Under the pieces are notes generated by a model. It did no database searches. It was not told the origin of the DNA and was given only the letters and a program-made list of their open reading frames with translations. From UBA2357 sp041916775 (GTDB lineage Bacteria; Pseudomonadota; Gammaproteobacteria; Burkholderiales; Rhodocyclaceae), in the NCBI GenBank assembly GCA_041916775.1, contig JAYRYZ010000005.1, positions 62,001-126,000 on the forward strand: a stretch of DNA of 64,000 nt, read 5' to 3'. The position numbers and the translations under genes are program-made. Positions 17,052-25,616 of this stretch are shown here, piece by piece (position 1 is the stretch's first letter; each line of letters begins with the position of its first letter).

Positions 17052-18164
17052 TCATGCATCGAGCGCGCGGCAGTCATCGATCTTCCAACCGACGCGGATG
17101 CGGTCATTGCGCTTGTGCGGTCGCACACCCGAGGCATTCGGCGTCTTCACGACGAACTCGCGGTTGCCGGCCACGTTGATGCGGGTACGCAGGTGATCGC
17201 CCATGTAGATCACCTCCTCGACGTCGGCCTCGACGATGTTGGGCAGCGACCCCTCGGCAGGATCGATGACGACGCGCTCGGGCCGCAGCGATAGCGTCGA
17301 ACGCTTGCCGACCCCGGCCACATTCACCGGCAGCGCACGGATCAGCTCGCCACTGGGCAGGCGCACATGGGCTTCCTTGTCGTTGAGCTGCAGCACCTCG
17401 CCGACATAGGTGTTGTTCTCGCCGATGAAGCGCGCCACGAACGCGTTCGTCGGTTCCTCGTAGAGCGCCTGTGGGGACGCCAGCTGCTGCACGATGCCGT
17501 TGTTGAACACCGCGATGCGGTCGGACATCGTCAGGGCCTCGCCCTGATCGTGCGTCACGAAAATCACCGTCACGCCGAGGCTCTCGTGAATGTGCTTCAG
17601 TTCGAACTGCATCTCTTCGCGCAGATTCTTGTCGAGCGCGCCAAGCGGCTCGTCCATCAGCACCAACTCGGGCTCGAACACCAGCGCGCGCGCCACCGCG
17701 ACGCGCTGCTGCTGACCACCCGACAGTTGGGCCGGGCGCCGCGAACCGAAGCCATCAAGGCGCACCATCGAGAGTGCGCGGTCGACTTTGGTCTTGATCT
17801 CCGACTTGGGAACGTTTCGCACCTGCAAGGGAAAGGCCAGGTTCTCCGCGACCGTCATGTGCGGAAAGAGCGCGTAATTCTGGAACACCATGCCGATGCC
17901 GCGCTTGTGCGGAGGCAGTTGGGTGATCGGTGTGCCCTTGAGGATGATCTGCCCGTGTGTGGGCACCTCGAAACCCGCCATCATCATCAGGCAGGTCGTC
18001 TTGCCGGAGCCCGAGGGGCCCAACAAAGTGATGAATTCGCCCTTGTCGATGTCGAGGTTGAAGTCCTTCACGACGAGCGTTTCGCCGTCATAGGTCTTCT
18101 GTACATTCTTGAAAACGACGAAGGACTTGCCGTCGTTCGTACCCGCGTTGGACTGGACTGCCAT
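17052..18164 (-). CDS. Polyamine-type ABC transporter ATP-binding protein (PotA family)
   Basis: The 370-residue ATPase has Walker A LLGPSGSGKTTC, a Q loop (GMVFQNYALFPHMT), the signature LSGGQQQRVAVARAL, Walker B LVLMDEPLGALD and the H loop (VTHDQGEA). A C-terminal TOBE domain ends it. It is first in the five-gene operon ATPase, binding protein, two permeases, cyclodeaminase-like protein. The 283-bp region upstream (18165-18447) holds its promoter. Confidence 0.94.
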   Translation of the reverse strand: MAVQSNAGTNDGKSFVVFKNVQKTYDGETLVVKDFNLDIDKGEFITLLGPSGSGKTTCLMMMAGFEVPTHGQIILKGTPITQLPPHKRGIGMVFQNYALFPHMTVAENLAFPLQVRNVPKSEIKTKVDRALSMVRLDGFGSRRPAQLSGGQQQRVAVARALVFEPELVLMDEPLGALDKNLREEMQFELKHIHESLGVTVIFVTHDQGEALTMSDRIAVFNNGIVQQLASPQALYEEPTNAFVARFIGENNTYVGEVLQLNDKEAHVRLPSGELIRALPVNVAGVGKRSTLSLRPERVVIDPAEGSLPNIVEADVEEVIYMGDHLRTRINVAGNREFVVKTPNASGVRPHKRNDRIRVGWKIDDCRALDA

Positions 18165-18259
18165 CGATCCGGATTCCTCACAAACCTTACGGTCCGACGC
18201 CGCGCATGTTGCACCGCATTAAACCGTGTTGCCTGTTGGTTGATTGTTTGACCGGCGGA

Positions 18260-18302
18260 AAATTAATGGATCGTGACCAAAGTCGCAACAGTGGGTATAC
18301 CC
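18260..18302 (-). promoter_or_regulatory. Candidate promoter and operator of the amine transporter operon
   Basis: On the minus strand TTGCGA (18283-18288) and TAATTT (18260-18265) are 17 nt apart, a fair sigma-70 pair about 100 nt before the ATPase start. A perfect 10-nt palindrome GGGTATACCC (18293-18302) abuts the -35 box, centred near -44, where a class II activator could sit. A second AT-rich palindrome, ATTGA-N8-TCAAT (18366-18383), lies further up. The rest of 18165-18447 shows nothing else clear. Confidence 0.4.
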
Positions 18303-18447
18303 GCAAGATTCCGCGCTCTGAACCTGAAACCGGATGTAAGCACATGAGCTGTATGGTTATTTATTATTGATCAAATGTTCAATGATGTAATCCCGGTCCG
18401 CGCCACGTCGCACAGGGAACACTGCGGGACGTATTGGGAAAGCCCGC

Positions 18448-19380
18448 TCAGGCGTCAGAATCCGGCTGCACGCCGTGCTCGGACGCAAGGATCTCCAAGA
18501 ATCGTCGCGCAATCCGCCCTGGCCGGGCGTTGCGTGCCACTGAAGCGAACCACTCGCAGCAATAGCGGAGGTTATCGGAACGCAGGCACACGAGCTGTCC
18601 CTGCGCCTCGAAGGCGCGCGCATAGTGCTCGGGCAAGAAGCCGATGTAGCGTCCCGAGCGTATCAGCAGCACGCTCGCCTCCTGGTCGAAGGCGCGTGCC
18701 GCCGGGCGCAGGCCGAGGCGCCAGAACTGCTCCATGTTCGGCGAGTGGTAGCCGAGCCCGACGAACTCGGCATGCCGCAATGCGTCGTCATCGACACGCC
18801 CCGCGCACAGCAGGGGATGGTGTGGCGCCGCATACAGGTACATCGGCTCGTCGAAGAGATGGATGGAACTGAGGCTGTCGCTCGCGCGGTGGAATGGATG
18901 GACCCCGACATGGAAGCGCCCCTCGAGCAAGCCCTTGTCGATCTCGGCAGTGCTGGCCACATGCAACTCGAAGCTCACCTCCGGCGCTTCACGCCCGAAC
19001 TCTGCGATGCTCTCGGCGATCCGGCAATCCGGGTTGGTGACGAACTTGTCGAACACCGCCACCTGCAACTCGCCACGCATGCCGGACTGCAACTGCGCGA
19101 TCTCGCTGCGGAAGCTCTCCATCTGCGCGAGCAGGCGGCGCGTCGCCTCCAGCACCTGCGCCCCCTCATCGGTGAGCGCAAAACCGGCGCGACCGCGCTC
19201 GCACAGACGCATTCCGAGGCGCAACTCGAGATCCTTCAGGTGGCGGCTGATCACCGAGCGGCTGATGTTGAGACGAAGCTCTGCCGCAGACAAACCGCCC
19301 GACTCGGCGATGGCGACAAAAACACGCAGCAGGCGCAGGTCTGCCTCGGCGAGGGTTTGCAGCAAGGCGCGGTTCTTCAT
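18448..19380 (-). CDS. LysR-family transcriptional regulator
   Basis: The protein has 310 residues from ATG 19380 (GGAG ribosome site before it). The N-terminal winged helix-turn-helix (LRLLRVFVAIAESGGLSAAE then SRSVISRHLKDLELRLGMRL) is standard, followed by the LysR effector domain. It is divergent from the transaminase gene with a 99-bp gap. In Pseudomonas aeruginosa the beta-alanine genes bauA/bauC are run by an adjacent divergent LysR gene, bauR; the layout here is the same, so a BauR-like role is inferred. An inverted repeat covers its own leader. Confidence 0.92.
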   Translation of the reverse strand: MKNRALLQTLAEADLRLLRVFVAIAESGGLSAAELRLNISRSVISRHLKDLELRLGMRLCERGRAGFALTDEGAQVLEATRRLLAQMESFRSEIAQLQSGMRGELQVAVFDKFVTNPDCRIAESIAEFGREAPEVSFELHVASTAEIDKGLLEGRFHVGVHPFHRASDSLSSIHLFDEPMYLYAAPHHPLLCAGRVDDDALRHAEFVGLGYHSPNMEQFWRLGLRPAARAFDQEASVLLIRSGRYIGFLPEHYARAFEAQGQLVCLRSDNLRYCCEWFASVARNARPGRIARRFLEILASEHGVQPDSDA

Positions 19381-19384
19381 CGAA

Positions 19385-19404
19385 AGTTTCACTCCAACGA
19401 AACT
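19385..19404. promoter_or_regulatory. Inverted repeat in the LysR/transaminase divergent region
   Basis: AGTTTC (19385-19390) and GAAACT (19399-19404) form a 6-bp inverted repeat with an 8-nt spacer. The spacer includes the regulator's own ribosome site. LysR proteins often bind such dyads between themselves and the target gene, and this one would also allow self-control. Confidence 0.45.
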
Positions 19405-19479
19405 CAAGTGACGCATCAAGCGCTTTTATACACCCAAATAGCCGCCTAAGATGCAACATCCCCAACCGGAGCACACTCC

Positions 19480-20787
19480 ATGAGCAAAGAGCAGGCGTAC
19501 TGGCTTCCCTTCACCGCGAACCGTGCATTTTGGCAAGCGCCGCGGGTCATCACCGCCGCACGCGGCCATTACTACACCACCGACGATGGGCGTCAGCTGC
19601 TCGACGGCTTCTCCGGCCTATGGACCTCGGGACTCGGCCACTGCCATCCGAAGATCGTCGCGGCAGTGCAGGAGCAGGTCGGCACGCTCGACTACGGCAT
19701 GGGCTTCCAGGTCACCAACGACAAGGCGATCGCGCTGGCGCGCGAGGTCGCCGAACTCGCGCCGGAAGGCATGAACCGCGTGTTTTTCACCAACTCCGGC
19801 TCGGAGTCGGCCGACACCGCGCTGAAGATCGCGCTCGCCTACCACCGCGCCCGCGGCGAGGGCCAGCGCACCCGCCTGATCGGGCGCGAGCGCGGCTACC
19901 ACGGGGTGAACTTCGGCGGCATGTCGGTGGGCGGCATCCCCGGTAACCGCAAGGTGTTCAGCGCCGCGATGCTGCCCGGCGTGGATCACATCCGCCACAC
20001 CCACAGCCTGCCGGACATGGCGTTTTCGCGCGGTCAGCCCGCTTGGGGTACGCATCTAGCCGAGGATCTCGAGCGCCTCGTCGCGCTGCACGACGCCTCC
20101 AACATCGCCGCGCTCATCGTCGAGCCGGTGGCCGGCTCCACCGGCATCCTGGTGCCGCCGATCGGCTACCTGCAGCGACTGCGCGAAATCTGCGACAAGC
20201 ATGGCATCCTGCTCGTGTTCGACGAGGTGATCACCGCCTTCGGCCGCATCGGCGCCCCCTTCGCCGCGACCCGCTTCGGCGTCACGCCGGACATCATCAC
20301 CACCGCGAAGGGGCTCACCAACGGCGTCATCCCGATGGGCGCAGTCATCGTCCGCGACGGCATCTACGACGCGCTGATGACCGGCCCGGAGAAGGCGATC
20401 GAGCTCTTCCACGGCTACACCTACTCCGGCCATCCGGTCGCGGCGGCGGCAGGCCTCGCGACCCTGCAGGTGTATCGCGAGGAAGACACCTTCGCCCGCT
20501 CGCGTGCGCTGGAATCGTTGTTCGAGGAAACCATTCACACGTTCAAGGGCGAGCCGCACGTGATCGACGTGCGCAACTTCGGCCTCATGGGCGGCATCGA
20601 ACTCGCACCGCGCGAGGGCACACCGGGCGCGCGTGGCTTCGAGGTGTTCCTGAAGTGCTTCGAGGCCGGCGTGGTCGTCCGCAACGGCGGCGACATCCTG
20701 CAGTTCTCGCCCTTCCTCGACTCGACCCCCGACGAGATCGGCCGCATCTTCGACACCGTCCGCAGCGCACTGCGCACGGTCGCCTGA
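19480..20787 (+). CDS. Omega-amino acid (beta-alanine):pyruvate transaminase, class III PLP enzyme
   Basis: The 435-residue aminotransferase has the class III signatures: FFTNSGSESADTALKIA for PLP phosphate, LLVFDEVITAFGRIGA with the PLP-contacting Asp, and the Schiff-base lysine in TTAKGLTNGVIPMG (Lys277). FHGYTYSGHPVAAAAGLAT is typical of beta-alanine/omega-amino acid:pyruvate transaminases. It would turn beta-alanine or a related amine into a semialdehyde. The next gene, an acylating semialdehyde dehydrogenase, fits as the second step. Putrescine or aminobutyrate cannot be excluded as substrate. Confidence 0.92.
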   Translation: MSKEQAYWLPFTANRAFWQAPRVITAARGHYYTTDDGRQLLDGFSGLWTSGLGHCHPKIVAAVQEQVGTLDYGMGFQVTNDKAIALAREVAELAPEGMNRVFFTNSGSESADTALKIALAYHRARGEGQRTRLIGRERGYHGVNFGGMSVGGIPGNRKVFSAAMLPGVDHIRHTHSLPDMAFSRGQPAWGTHLAEDLERLVALHDASNIAALIVEPVAGSTGILVPPIGYLQRLREICDKHGILLVFDEVITAFGRIGAPFAATRFGVTPDIITTAKGLTNGVIPMGAVIVRDGIYDALMTGPEKAIELFHGYTYSGHPVAAAAGLATLQVYREEDTFARSRALESLFEETIHTFKGEPHVIDVRNFGLMGGIELAPREGTPGARGFEVFLKCFEAGVVVRNGGDILQFSPFLDSTPDEIGRIFDTVRSALRTVA

Positions 20788-20840
20788 TCCGCCCCCCACC
20801 GACTGACCACGACACCACAAGACTGGAACTGAGAGACGAC

Positions 20841-22334
20841 ATGCAGACACTCGGACACTTCATCGCCGGCGAGAATGTTGCCGACGCCAACCGCCCGCAG
20901 CCGGTGTTCAACCCGGCCACCGGCAGCCCGGTGCGCCAGGTCGCGATGGCCTCGCGCGCCACCGTCGAGCAGGCGATCGCCGCGGCCGAGGCGGCCTTCC
21001 CCGCCTGGCGCAAGACACCGCCGCTCAAGCGTGCGCGGGTGATGTTCAAGTTCAAGGAGTTGCTCGAGAAGAACGCCGACCGCATCGTCGCCGCAATCGT
21101 CGAGGAGCACGGCAAGGTCTGGGAAGACGCGCACGGCGAGCTCGCGCGCGGCATCGAGGTGGTCGAGTACGCCTGCGGCGCGCCCGAGTTCCTCAAGGGC
21201 GAGCACAGCCGCGACGTCGGCCCGGATGTGGATTCCTGGTCGGAATTCCCGCCGCTGGGCGTTGTCGCCGGCATCACGCCGTTCAACTTCCCGTCCATGG
21301 TGCCGATGTGGATGTTCCCGATGGCCATCGTGTGCGGCAACACCTTCGTGCTCAAGCCCTCGGAGAAGGACCCGTCCGCGCCGATGCTGCTCGCCGAGCT
21401 GCTCGCGGAAGCTGGCCTGCCGGCTGGCGTGTTCAACGTGGTGAATGGCGACAAGGAAGCGGTCGACACCCTGCTCACCGACGCGCGCGTGAAGGCAGTG
21501 AGCTTCGTCGGTTCGACCCCGATCGCGGAGTACATCTACGCCACCGGCACCGCCCACGGCAAGCGCGTGCAAGCACTGGGCGGCGCCAAGAACCATGCGG
21601 TGGTGATGCCGGATGCCGACCTCGACAACGCGGTGAACGCGATCATGGGCGCGGCCTACGGCTCCTGCGGCGAGCGCTGCATGGCGATCTCGGTGGTGGT
21701 GGCGGTGGGCGACACGGTCGCCGACGAGCTGGTGAAGCGTCTCAAGCCCAAGATCGAGGCGCTGCGCATCGGCAACGGCGCCGAGCGCGGGCTCGACATG
21801 GGGCCGCTCGTCACCGGCGTGCATCGCGACAAGGTCAGGAGCTACATCGACCTGGGCGCGGAGGAAGGCGCAGAGGTGGTCGTGGATGGGCGCACGCTCA
21901 AGGTCGCCGGCCATGAGAACGGCTTCTTCCTCGGCGGCACCCTGTTCGACCACGTGAAGCCGACGATGCGGGTCTACAAGGAGGAGATCTTTGGCCCGGT
22001 GCTCGCGGTGGTGCGAGTGCAGAGCCTCGCCGAGGCGATCGCGCTGATCGATGCGCACGAGTTCGGCAACGGCACCTGCGTGTTCACCCGCGATGGCGCG
22101 GTGGCACGCCACTTCACCGACACCGTGCAGGTCGGCATGGTGGGCGTGAACGTGCCGCTGCCGGTGCCGGTCGCATGCCAGAGCTTCGGTGGCTGGAAGC
22201 GTTCGCTCTTCGGTGACCTGTATGCCTACGGGCCGGATTCGGTGCGTTTCTACACCCGCCGCAAGACCCTCACCCAGCGCTGGGCGGTACAGGGCATCGA
22301 GAAGGCGCAATTCGCCTTCCCGAGCAACGGCTGA
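20841..22334 (+). CDS. mmsA: CoA-acylating methylmalonate/malonate semialdehyde dehydrogenase
   Basis: The 497-residue aldehyde dehydrogenase starts at ATG 20841, which matches the usual MmsA opening (LGHFIAGENV). It has the PLGVVAGITPFNFPSMVPMW segment and the catalytic Cys in GSCGERCMA (Cys280). Unlike simple aldehyde dehydrogenases, the family lacks the general-base Glu and transfers the acyl group to CoA. Malonate semialdehyde gives acetyl-CoA and methylmalonate semialdehyde gives propionyl-CoA. The 53-nt gap to the transaminase suggests one operon (compare bauA-bauC). Confidence 0.93.
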   Translation: MQTLGHFIAGENVADANRPQPVFNPATGSPVRQVAMASRATVEQAIAAAEAAFPAWRKTPPLKRARVMFKFKELLEKNADRIVAAIVEEHGKVWEDAHGELARGIEVVEYACGAPEFLKGEHSRDVGPDVDSWSEFPPLGVVAGITPFNFPSMVPMWMFPMAIVCGNTFVLKPSEKDPSAPMLLAELLAEAGLPAGVFNVVNGDKEAVDTLLTDARVKAVSFVGSTPIAEYIYATGTAHGKRVQALGGAKNHAVVMPDADLDNAVNAIMGAAYGSCGERCMAISVVVAVGDTVADELVKRLKPKIEALRIGNGAERGLDMGPLVTGVHRDKVRSYIDLGAEEGAEVVVDGRTLKVAGHENGFFLGGTLFDHVKPTMRVYKEEIFGPVLAVVRVQSLAEAIALIDAHEFGNGTCVFTRDGAVARHFTDTVQVGMVGVNVPLPVPVACQSFGGWKRSLFGDLYAYGPDSVRFYTRRKTLTQRWAVQGIEKAQFAFPSNG

Positions 22335-22356
22335 GCGCGCAAACGACATCCGGTAA

Positions 22357-22390
22357 GGCAGAACGGCCCGCGCAAGCGGGCCGTTCTGCC
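22357..22390. terminator. Bidirectional hairpin between mmsA and rluB
   Basis: A perfect 15-bp stem (22357-22371 with 22376-22390) has a GCAA loop. It lies between converging genes; T-rich bases after it are few (TTC on plus, TTACC on minus). Confidence 0.75.
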
Positions 22391-22430
22391 TTCAGGGGAA
22401 GCCCCCTGGAAATCTGCAACAGGTGACGCC

Positions 22431-23450
22431 TCAACCCGCCGCCGCACGCGGCCGCGGCGTGGTGCGATGCACACGCCCCTCGCGCCGTGTCTTGGCCGCG
22501 TTCGGCTTCTGCTGGCCTTGCGGCTTGGGCAGGCCGGCGAGCTTGCAGGTCTCGGCCTCGGGCATCTCCATCCACATGCCGCGCTTCAGGCGGGTGGGCA
22601 GCTGCACCGGGCCGTAGCGCACACGCATCAGCCGGCTCACGGTCAGGCCGACTGCCTCGAACATGCGCCGCACCTCGCGGTTGCGCCCTTCCGAGAGCGT
22701 GACCCGGTACCAATGGTTGGCCCCTTCGCCACCCTGATCACTGAGCACACTGAACTTCGCCGGGCCATCCTCGAGCTCGATACCGGTGGTGAGCGACTCG
22801 ATCTGCTCCGGCGTGAGCTCTCCCAGGAGTCGCACCGCGTACTCGCGCTCCTGCTCGTAGCGCGGATGCATCAGCTTGTTGGCGAGGTCGCCGTCGTTGG
22901 TGAACAGCAGCAGACCCGAAGTGTTGAAATCGAGCCGGCCGACCGCGATCCAGCGCCCCTTCCTCAGCAGCGGCAAGCGGTCGAACACCGAGGGGCGACC
23001 TTCCGGGTCGTCGCGGGTGACGATCTCACCTTCTGGCTTGTAGTAGATCAATACACGCGGCACACGCTGGGTGAACTTCAGCGGCAACAGCTTGCCGTTG
23101 TACTTCACCTTGTCGCCGGGGCCGATCTTCTGCCCCAGCTCAGCCGGCAGGCCATTCACCGAGATCCGCCCGGCCATGACCCACTCCTCGATCTCGCGGC
23201 GCGAGCCGATGCCCATTTGGGCGAGCACCTTCTGCAAGCGTTCGGGCTCGGCGAAGGTCGCCTCCTTGAGCTTGGGCTGACCGAGCGCCGGACGCGGACG
23301 CCGCGCGCCACCGCCCTCGACGATGCCGAGCGCAGACTTGTGCGCATCCGGGCGCATCGCCGGGTTGCTGTTGCGTTGCGCGCCAGCCGGCGCGTCAGTC
23401 TTCTTCTGTGGCGGGCGCAGCGGCCGCCTCGATTTGCTTGGTGTCGACAA
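22431..23450 (-). CDS. rluB: 23S rRNA pseudouridine(2605) synthase RluB
   Basis: The RsuA/RluB-family protein has an S4 domain (ERLQKVLAQMGIGSRREIEE), the catalytic motif VGRLDFNTSGLLLFTNDGD and EGRNREVRRMFEAVG. It modifies U2605 of 23S rRNA. The start is unsure. TTG at 23450 (339 residues) has an AAGGA site 9 nt away, gives a basic tail (SKSRRPLRPPQKK) and overlaps scpB by 56 bp; ATG at 23357 (308 residues) has no visible ribosome site. The C terminus is basic and Gln/Lys-rich. scpA-scpB-rluB order is common. Confidence 0.92.
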   Translation of the reverse strand: MSTPSKSRRPLRPPQKKTDAPAGAQRNSNPAMRPDAHKSALGIVEGGGARRPRPALGQPKLKEATFAEPERLQKVLAQMGIGSRREIEEWVMAGRISVNGLPAELGQKIGPGDKVKYNGKLLPLKFTQRVPRVLIYYKPEGEIVTRDDPEGRPSVFDRLPLLRKGRWIAVGRLDFNTSGLLLFTNDGDLANKLMHPRYEQEREYAVRLLGELTPEQIESLTTGIELEDGPAKFSVLSDQGGEGANHWYRVTLSEGRNREVRRMFEAVGLTVSRLMRVRYGPVQLPTRLKRGMWMEMPEAETCKLAGLPKPQGQQKPNAAKTRREGRVHRTTPRPRAAAG

Positions 23451-23985
23451 GGTCCATGATCCTTTCGATTTCGGTCAATGCGGGCAGCTCCGTGAGCGTC
23501 CTCAGGCCCAGATCGTCGAGGAAACGCCTGGTGGTCGCAAACAGAGCCGGTCTGCCCGGTGTGTCGCGGTAGCCGACAGAGTCGATCCAGCCGCGTGACT
23601 CGAGCGTCTTGATTACATTCGGCGATACCGCCACGCCGCGGATCTCCTCGATGTCGCCGCGGGTAACCGGTTGCCGGTAGGCGATGATCGCGAGCGTCTC
23701 GATGACCGCGCGCGAATACCGCGGCGCGCGTTCTTCCTTCAGGCGGTCGAGAAACACCTGGTATTCAGGGCGGGTCTGAAAACGCCAGCCGCTGGACAGT
23801 TGCGCGAGTTCCACTCCACGCCCCGACCAGTCTTCGCGCAGCTCGTCGAGCAGGCGGCGCAGCAGTTCGTGCCCGGGATCGGGATCGAACAGCGTGCGCA
23901 GCCGCGTCACCGGCAATGGCGCCGCCGCTGCGAGCAGCGCGGTCTCGAGAATCCGCTTGTAGTCTTCAGGCGTCGTCGGCTGCAT
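23395..23985 (-). CDS. scpB: Segregation and condensation protein B (ScpB)
   Basis: The 196-residue protein has two winged-helix halves. The family pattern is ALLAAAAPLPVTRLRTLF at the start, ETLAIIAYRQPVTRGDIEEI in the middle and GRPALFATTRRFLDDLGL later. ScpB dimers bind the kleisin ScpA and Smc in the condensin complex for chromosome segregation. It overlaps scpA by 20 bp and rluB at its end. No smc gene is in the window. Confidence 0.95.
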   Translation of the reverse strand: MQPTTPEDYKRILETALLAAAAPLPVTRLRTLFDPDPGHELLRRLLDELREDWSGRGVELAQLSSGWRFQTRPEYQVFLDRLKEERAPRYSRAVIETLAIIAYRQPVTRGDIEEIRGVAVSPNVIKTLESRGWIDSVGYRDTPGRPALFATTRRFLDDLGLRTLTELPALTEIERIMDLVDTKQIEAAAAPATEED

Positions 23986-24796
23986 CCGCCAGCTTCACGT
24001 AAATCGGGGCAAACGCTTCGTTCTGGGCCACATTCACCATGCGCTCCTTGACCAGCTCCAGCACCGCGAGAAAGCCGACCACCAGGCCGGCCGGCCCGAG
24101 CTCTGCGTCGAACAGGGTATCGAAGGCGACATAGGCACCACCCGACAGCTTGCGCAGGATGCGGCTCATGTGCTCGCGCACCGAGAGCTCTTCGCGCCCG
24201 ACCCGGTGATGCTGGTTGAGTCGCGCCTTCTTCATGATCTTCAGCCAGGCGAGCTGCAGGTCATGCAGGCTCAGCTCGGGCAGACGCTCGACCACCTTCT
24301 CGGCGACGAACACGCTCACCCACTCGTAGTCGCGCTCGGCACGTGGCAACACATCCAGGCGCGCCGCGGCCATCTTCATCTGTTCGTACTCGACAAGCCG
24401 CCGCACCAGTTCGGCACGCGGATCCAGCCCGTCGTCCTCGGCCTCGCGCGGCGGGCGCGGCAGCAGGATACGCGACTTGATCTCCAGCAGCATCGCCGCC
24501 ATCAGGAGATATTCCGCAGCCAGTTCGAGGTTGTGACGCCGCATCGCCTCGACATACACCAGATACTGTCCGGTGAGCGGCGCCATCGGGATGTCGAGGA
24601 TATCTATGTTTGCCTTGCGGATCAGGTACAGCAACAGATCCAGCGGCCCTTCGAAGGCATCGAGGAAAACCTCGAGCGCGTCGGGCGGGATGTAGAGATC
24701 CTTGGGCATTTCCAGCAGAGGCTCGCCATAAAGGCGCGCTACCGCGGCGGCCTGATCGGGGCCTTCGGCCGGCGTCAGGTTCAGAATGGGCTGCAT
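23966..24796 (-). CDS. scpA: Segregation and condensation protein A (ScpA kleisin)
   Basis: The 276-residue kleisin has the hallmark FEGPLDLLLYLIRKANIDIL near residues 48-67 and YLLMAAMLLEIKSRILLP, which binds the Smc neck. The C-terminal winged helix binds the Smc head. It bridges Smc and ScpB in bacterial condensin. It is co-oriented with the M50 protease gene upstream (88-nt gap) and overlaps scpB. Confidence 0.95.
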   Translation of the reverse strand: MQPILNLTPAEGPDQAAAVARLYGEPLLEMPKDLYIPPDALEVFLDAFEGPLDLLLYLIRKANIDILDIPMAPLTGQYLVYVEAMRRHNLELAAEYLLMAAMLLEIKSRILLPRPPREAEDDGLDPRAELVRRLVEYEQMKMAAARLDVLPRAERDYEWVSVFVAEKVVERLPELSLHDLQLAWLKIMKKARLNQHHRVGREELSVREHMSRILRKLSGGAYVAFDTLFDAELGPAGLVVGFLAVLELVKERMVNVAQNEAFAPIYVKLADAADDA

Positions 24797-24884
24797 TGTA
24801 TCCTGAAACGGGAAAAGCGTTGCAAGTCAAGCGCGCAGGCGGGAGAAACGCCACGCCCGGGAGGCCTCGTCACCAGCGGCGTGC

Positions 24885-25544
24885 TCAGAAACTGAACAGC
24901 GTGGCGAGAAGGAAGCGAAAACCTGCGATCATCGGCCACAGGATTGCACCCAGCGCACCGGTGAAGAGGAGCACGAGCAGGATCGGGAAACCGTATGGTT
25001 CGAGCCGCGCGAACTGCCAGGCGAGCCGGTGCGGCAGCAAGCTCACCGCGATGCGCCCGCCATCCAGCGGAGGGATCGGCAAAAGGTTCAGCACCATCAG
25101 CACCGCATTGATGTGCATGCCGGCGTCGCTCATCTTCATCAGCGGAACGGTGTAGTCCGTAACCGGCATCAGCTCGGCGAGCTTGAACAGCACGGCCCAA
25201 CCCAGCGCCATCAGCAGATTGACGAAGGGGCCGGCAGCGGCCACCCACAGCATGTCGGCCTTGGGGCTGCGCAGACGTCCGAAATCCACCGGCACCGGCT
25301 TGGCCCAGCCGAACAGGATGCCCGACCCGCCAATGAGCGTGCTCAATGCCAGGATGCCTGCAGGCACCAGCACCGTGCCGACCGGGTCGATGTGGCGAAA
25401 GGGATTGAGCGTGATGCGCCCGGCCAGATGCGCGGTAGGGTCGCCAAAATGGCGTGCCACGTAGCCGTGCGCGGCTTCGTGCAGGGTGATCGCCAGCAGC
25501 ACCGGCAGCGCCCAGATCGCGAGCGTCTGTATCAGGGATTCCAT
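24885..25544 (-). CDS. Site-2 protease family (M50) membrane metalloprotease
   Basis: The 219-residue protein has four to six helices. Zinc ligands are HEAAH in ITLHEAAHGYVARHFGD (near residue 22), plus the family's LLPIPPLDGGRI motif with the third ligand Asp. This short form lacks PDZ domains and belongs to the YwhC/Rip3-like group often found next to scpA. Its substrate is unknown. The fold cuts helices within the membrane. Confidence 0.92.
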   Translation of the reverse strand: MESLIQTLAIWALPVLLAITLHEAAHGYVARHFGDPTAHLAGRITLNPFRHIDPVGTVLVPAGILALSTLIGGSGILFGWAKPVPVDFGRLRSPKADMLWVAAAGPFVNLLMALGWAVLFKLAELMPVTDYTVPLMKMSDAGMHINAVLMVLNLLPIPPLDGGRIAVSLLPHRLAWQFARLEPYGFPILLVLLFTGALGAILWPMIAGFRFLLATLFSF

Positions 25545-25616
25545 TCAGGCTTCGCGCAAAAGGCGGCAGTTTATCAGACAGTTGAAGCCCTGCCCCGCCT
25601 CATGGCACGAACGGCC

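Noticed and set aside
20535..22349. 604-codon minus-strand frame opposite mmsA
   Set aside because: Antisense shadow; His/Arg-rich without domains.
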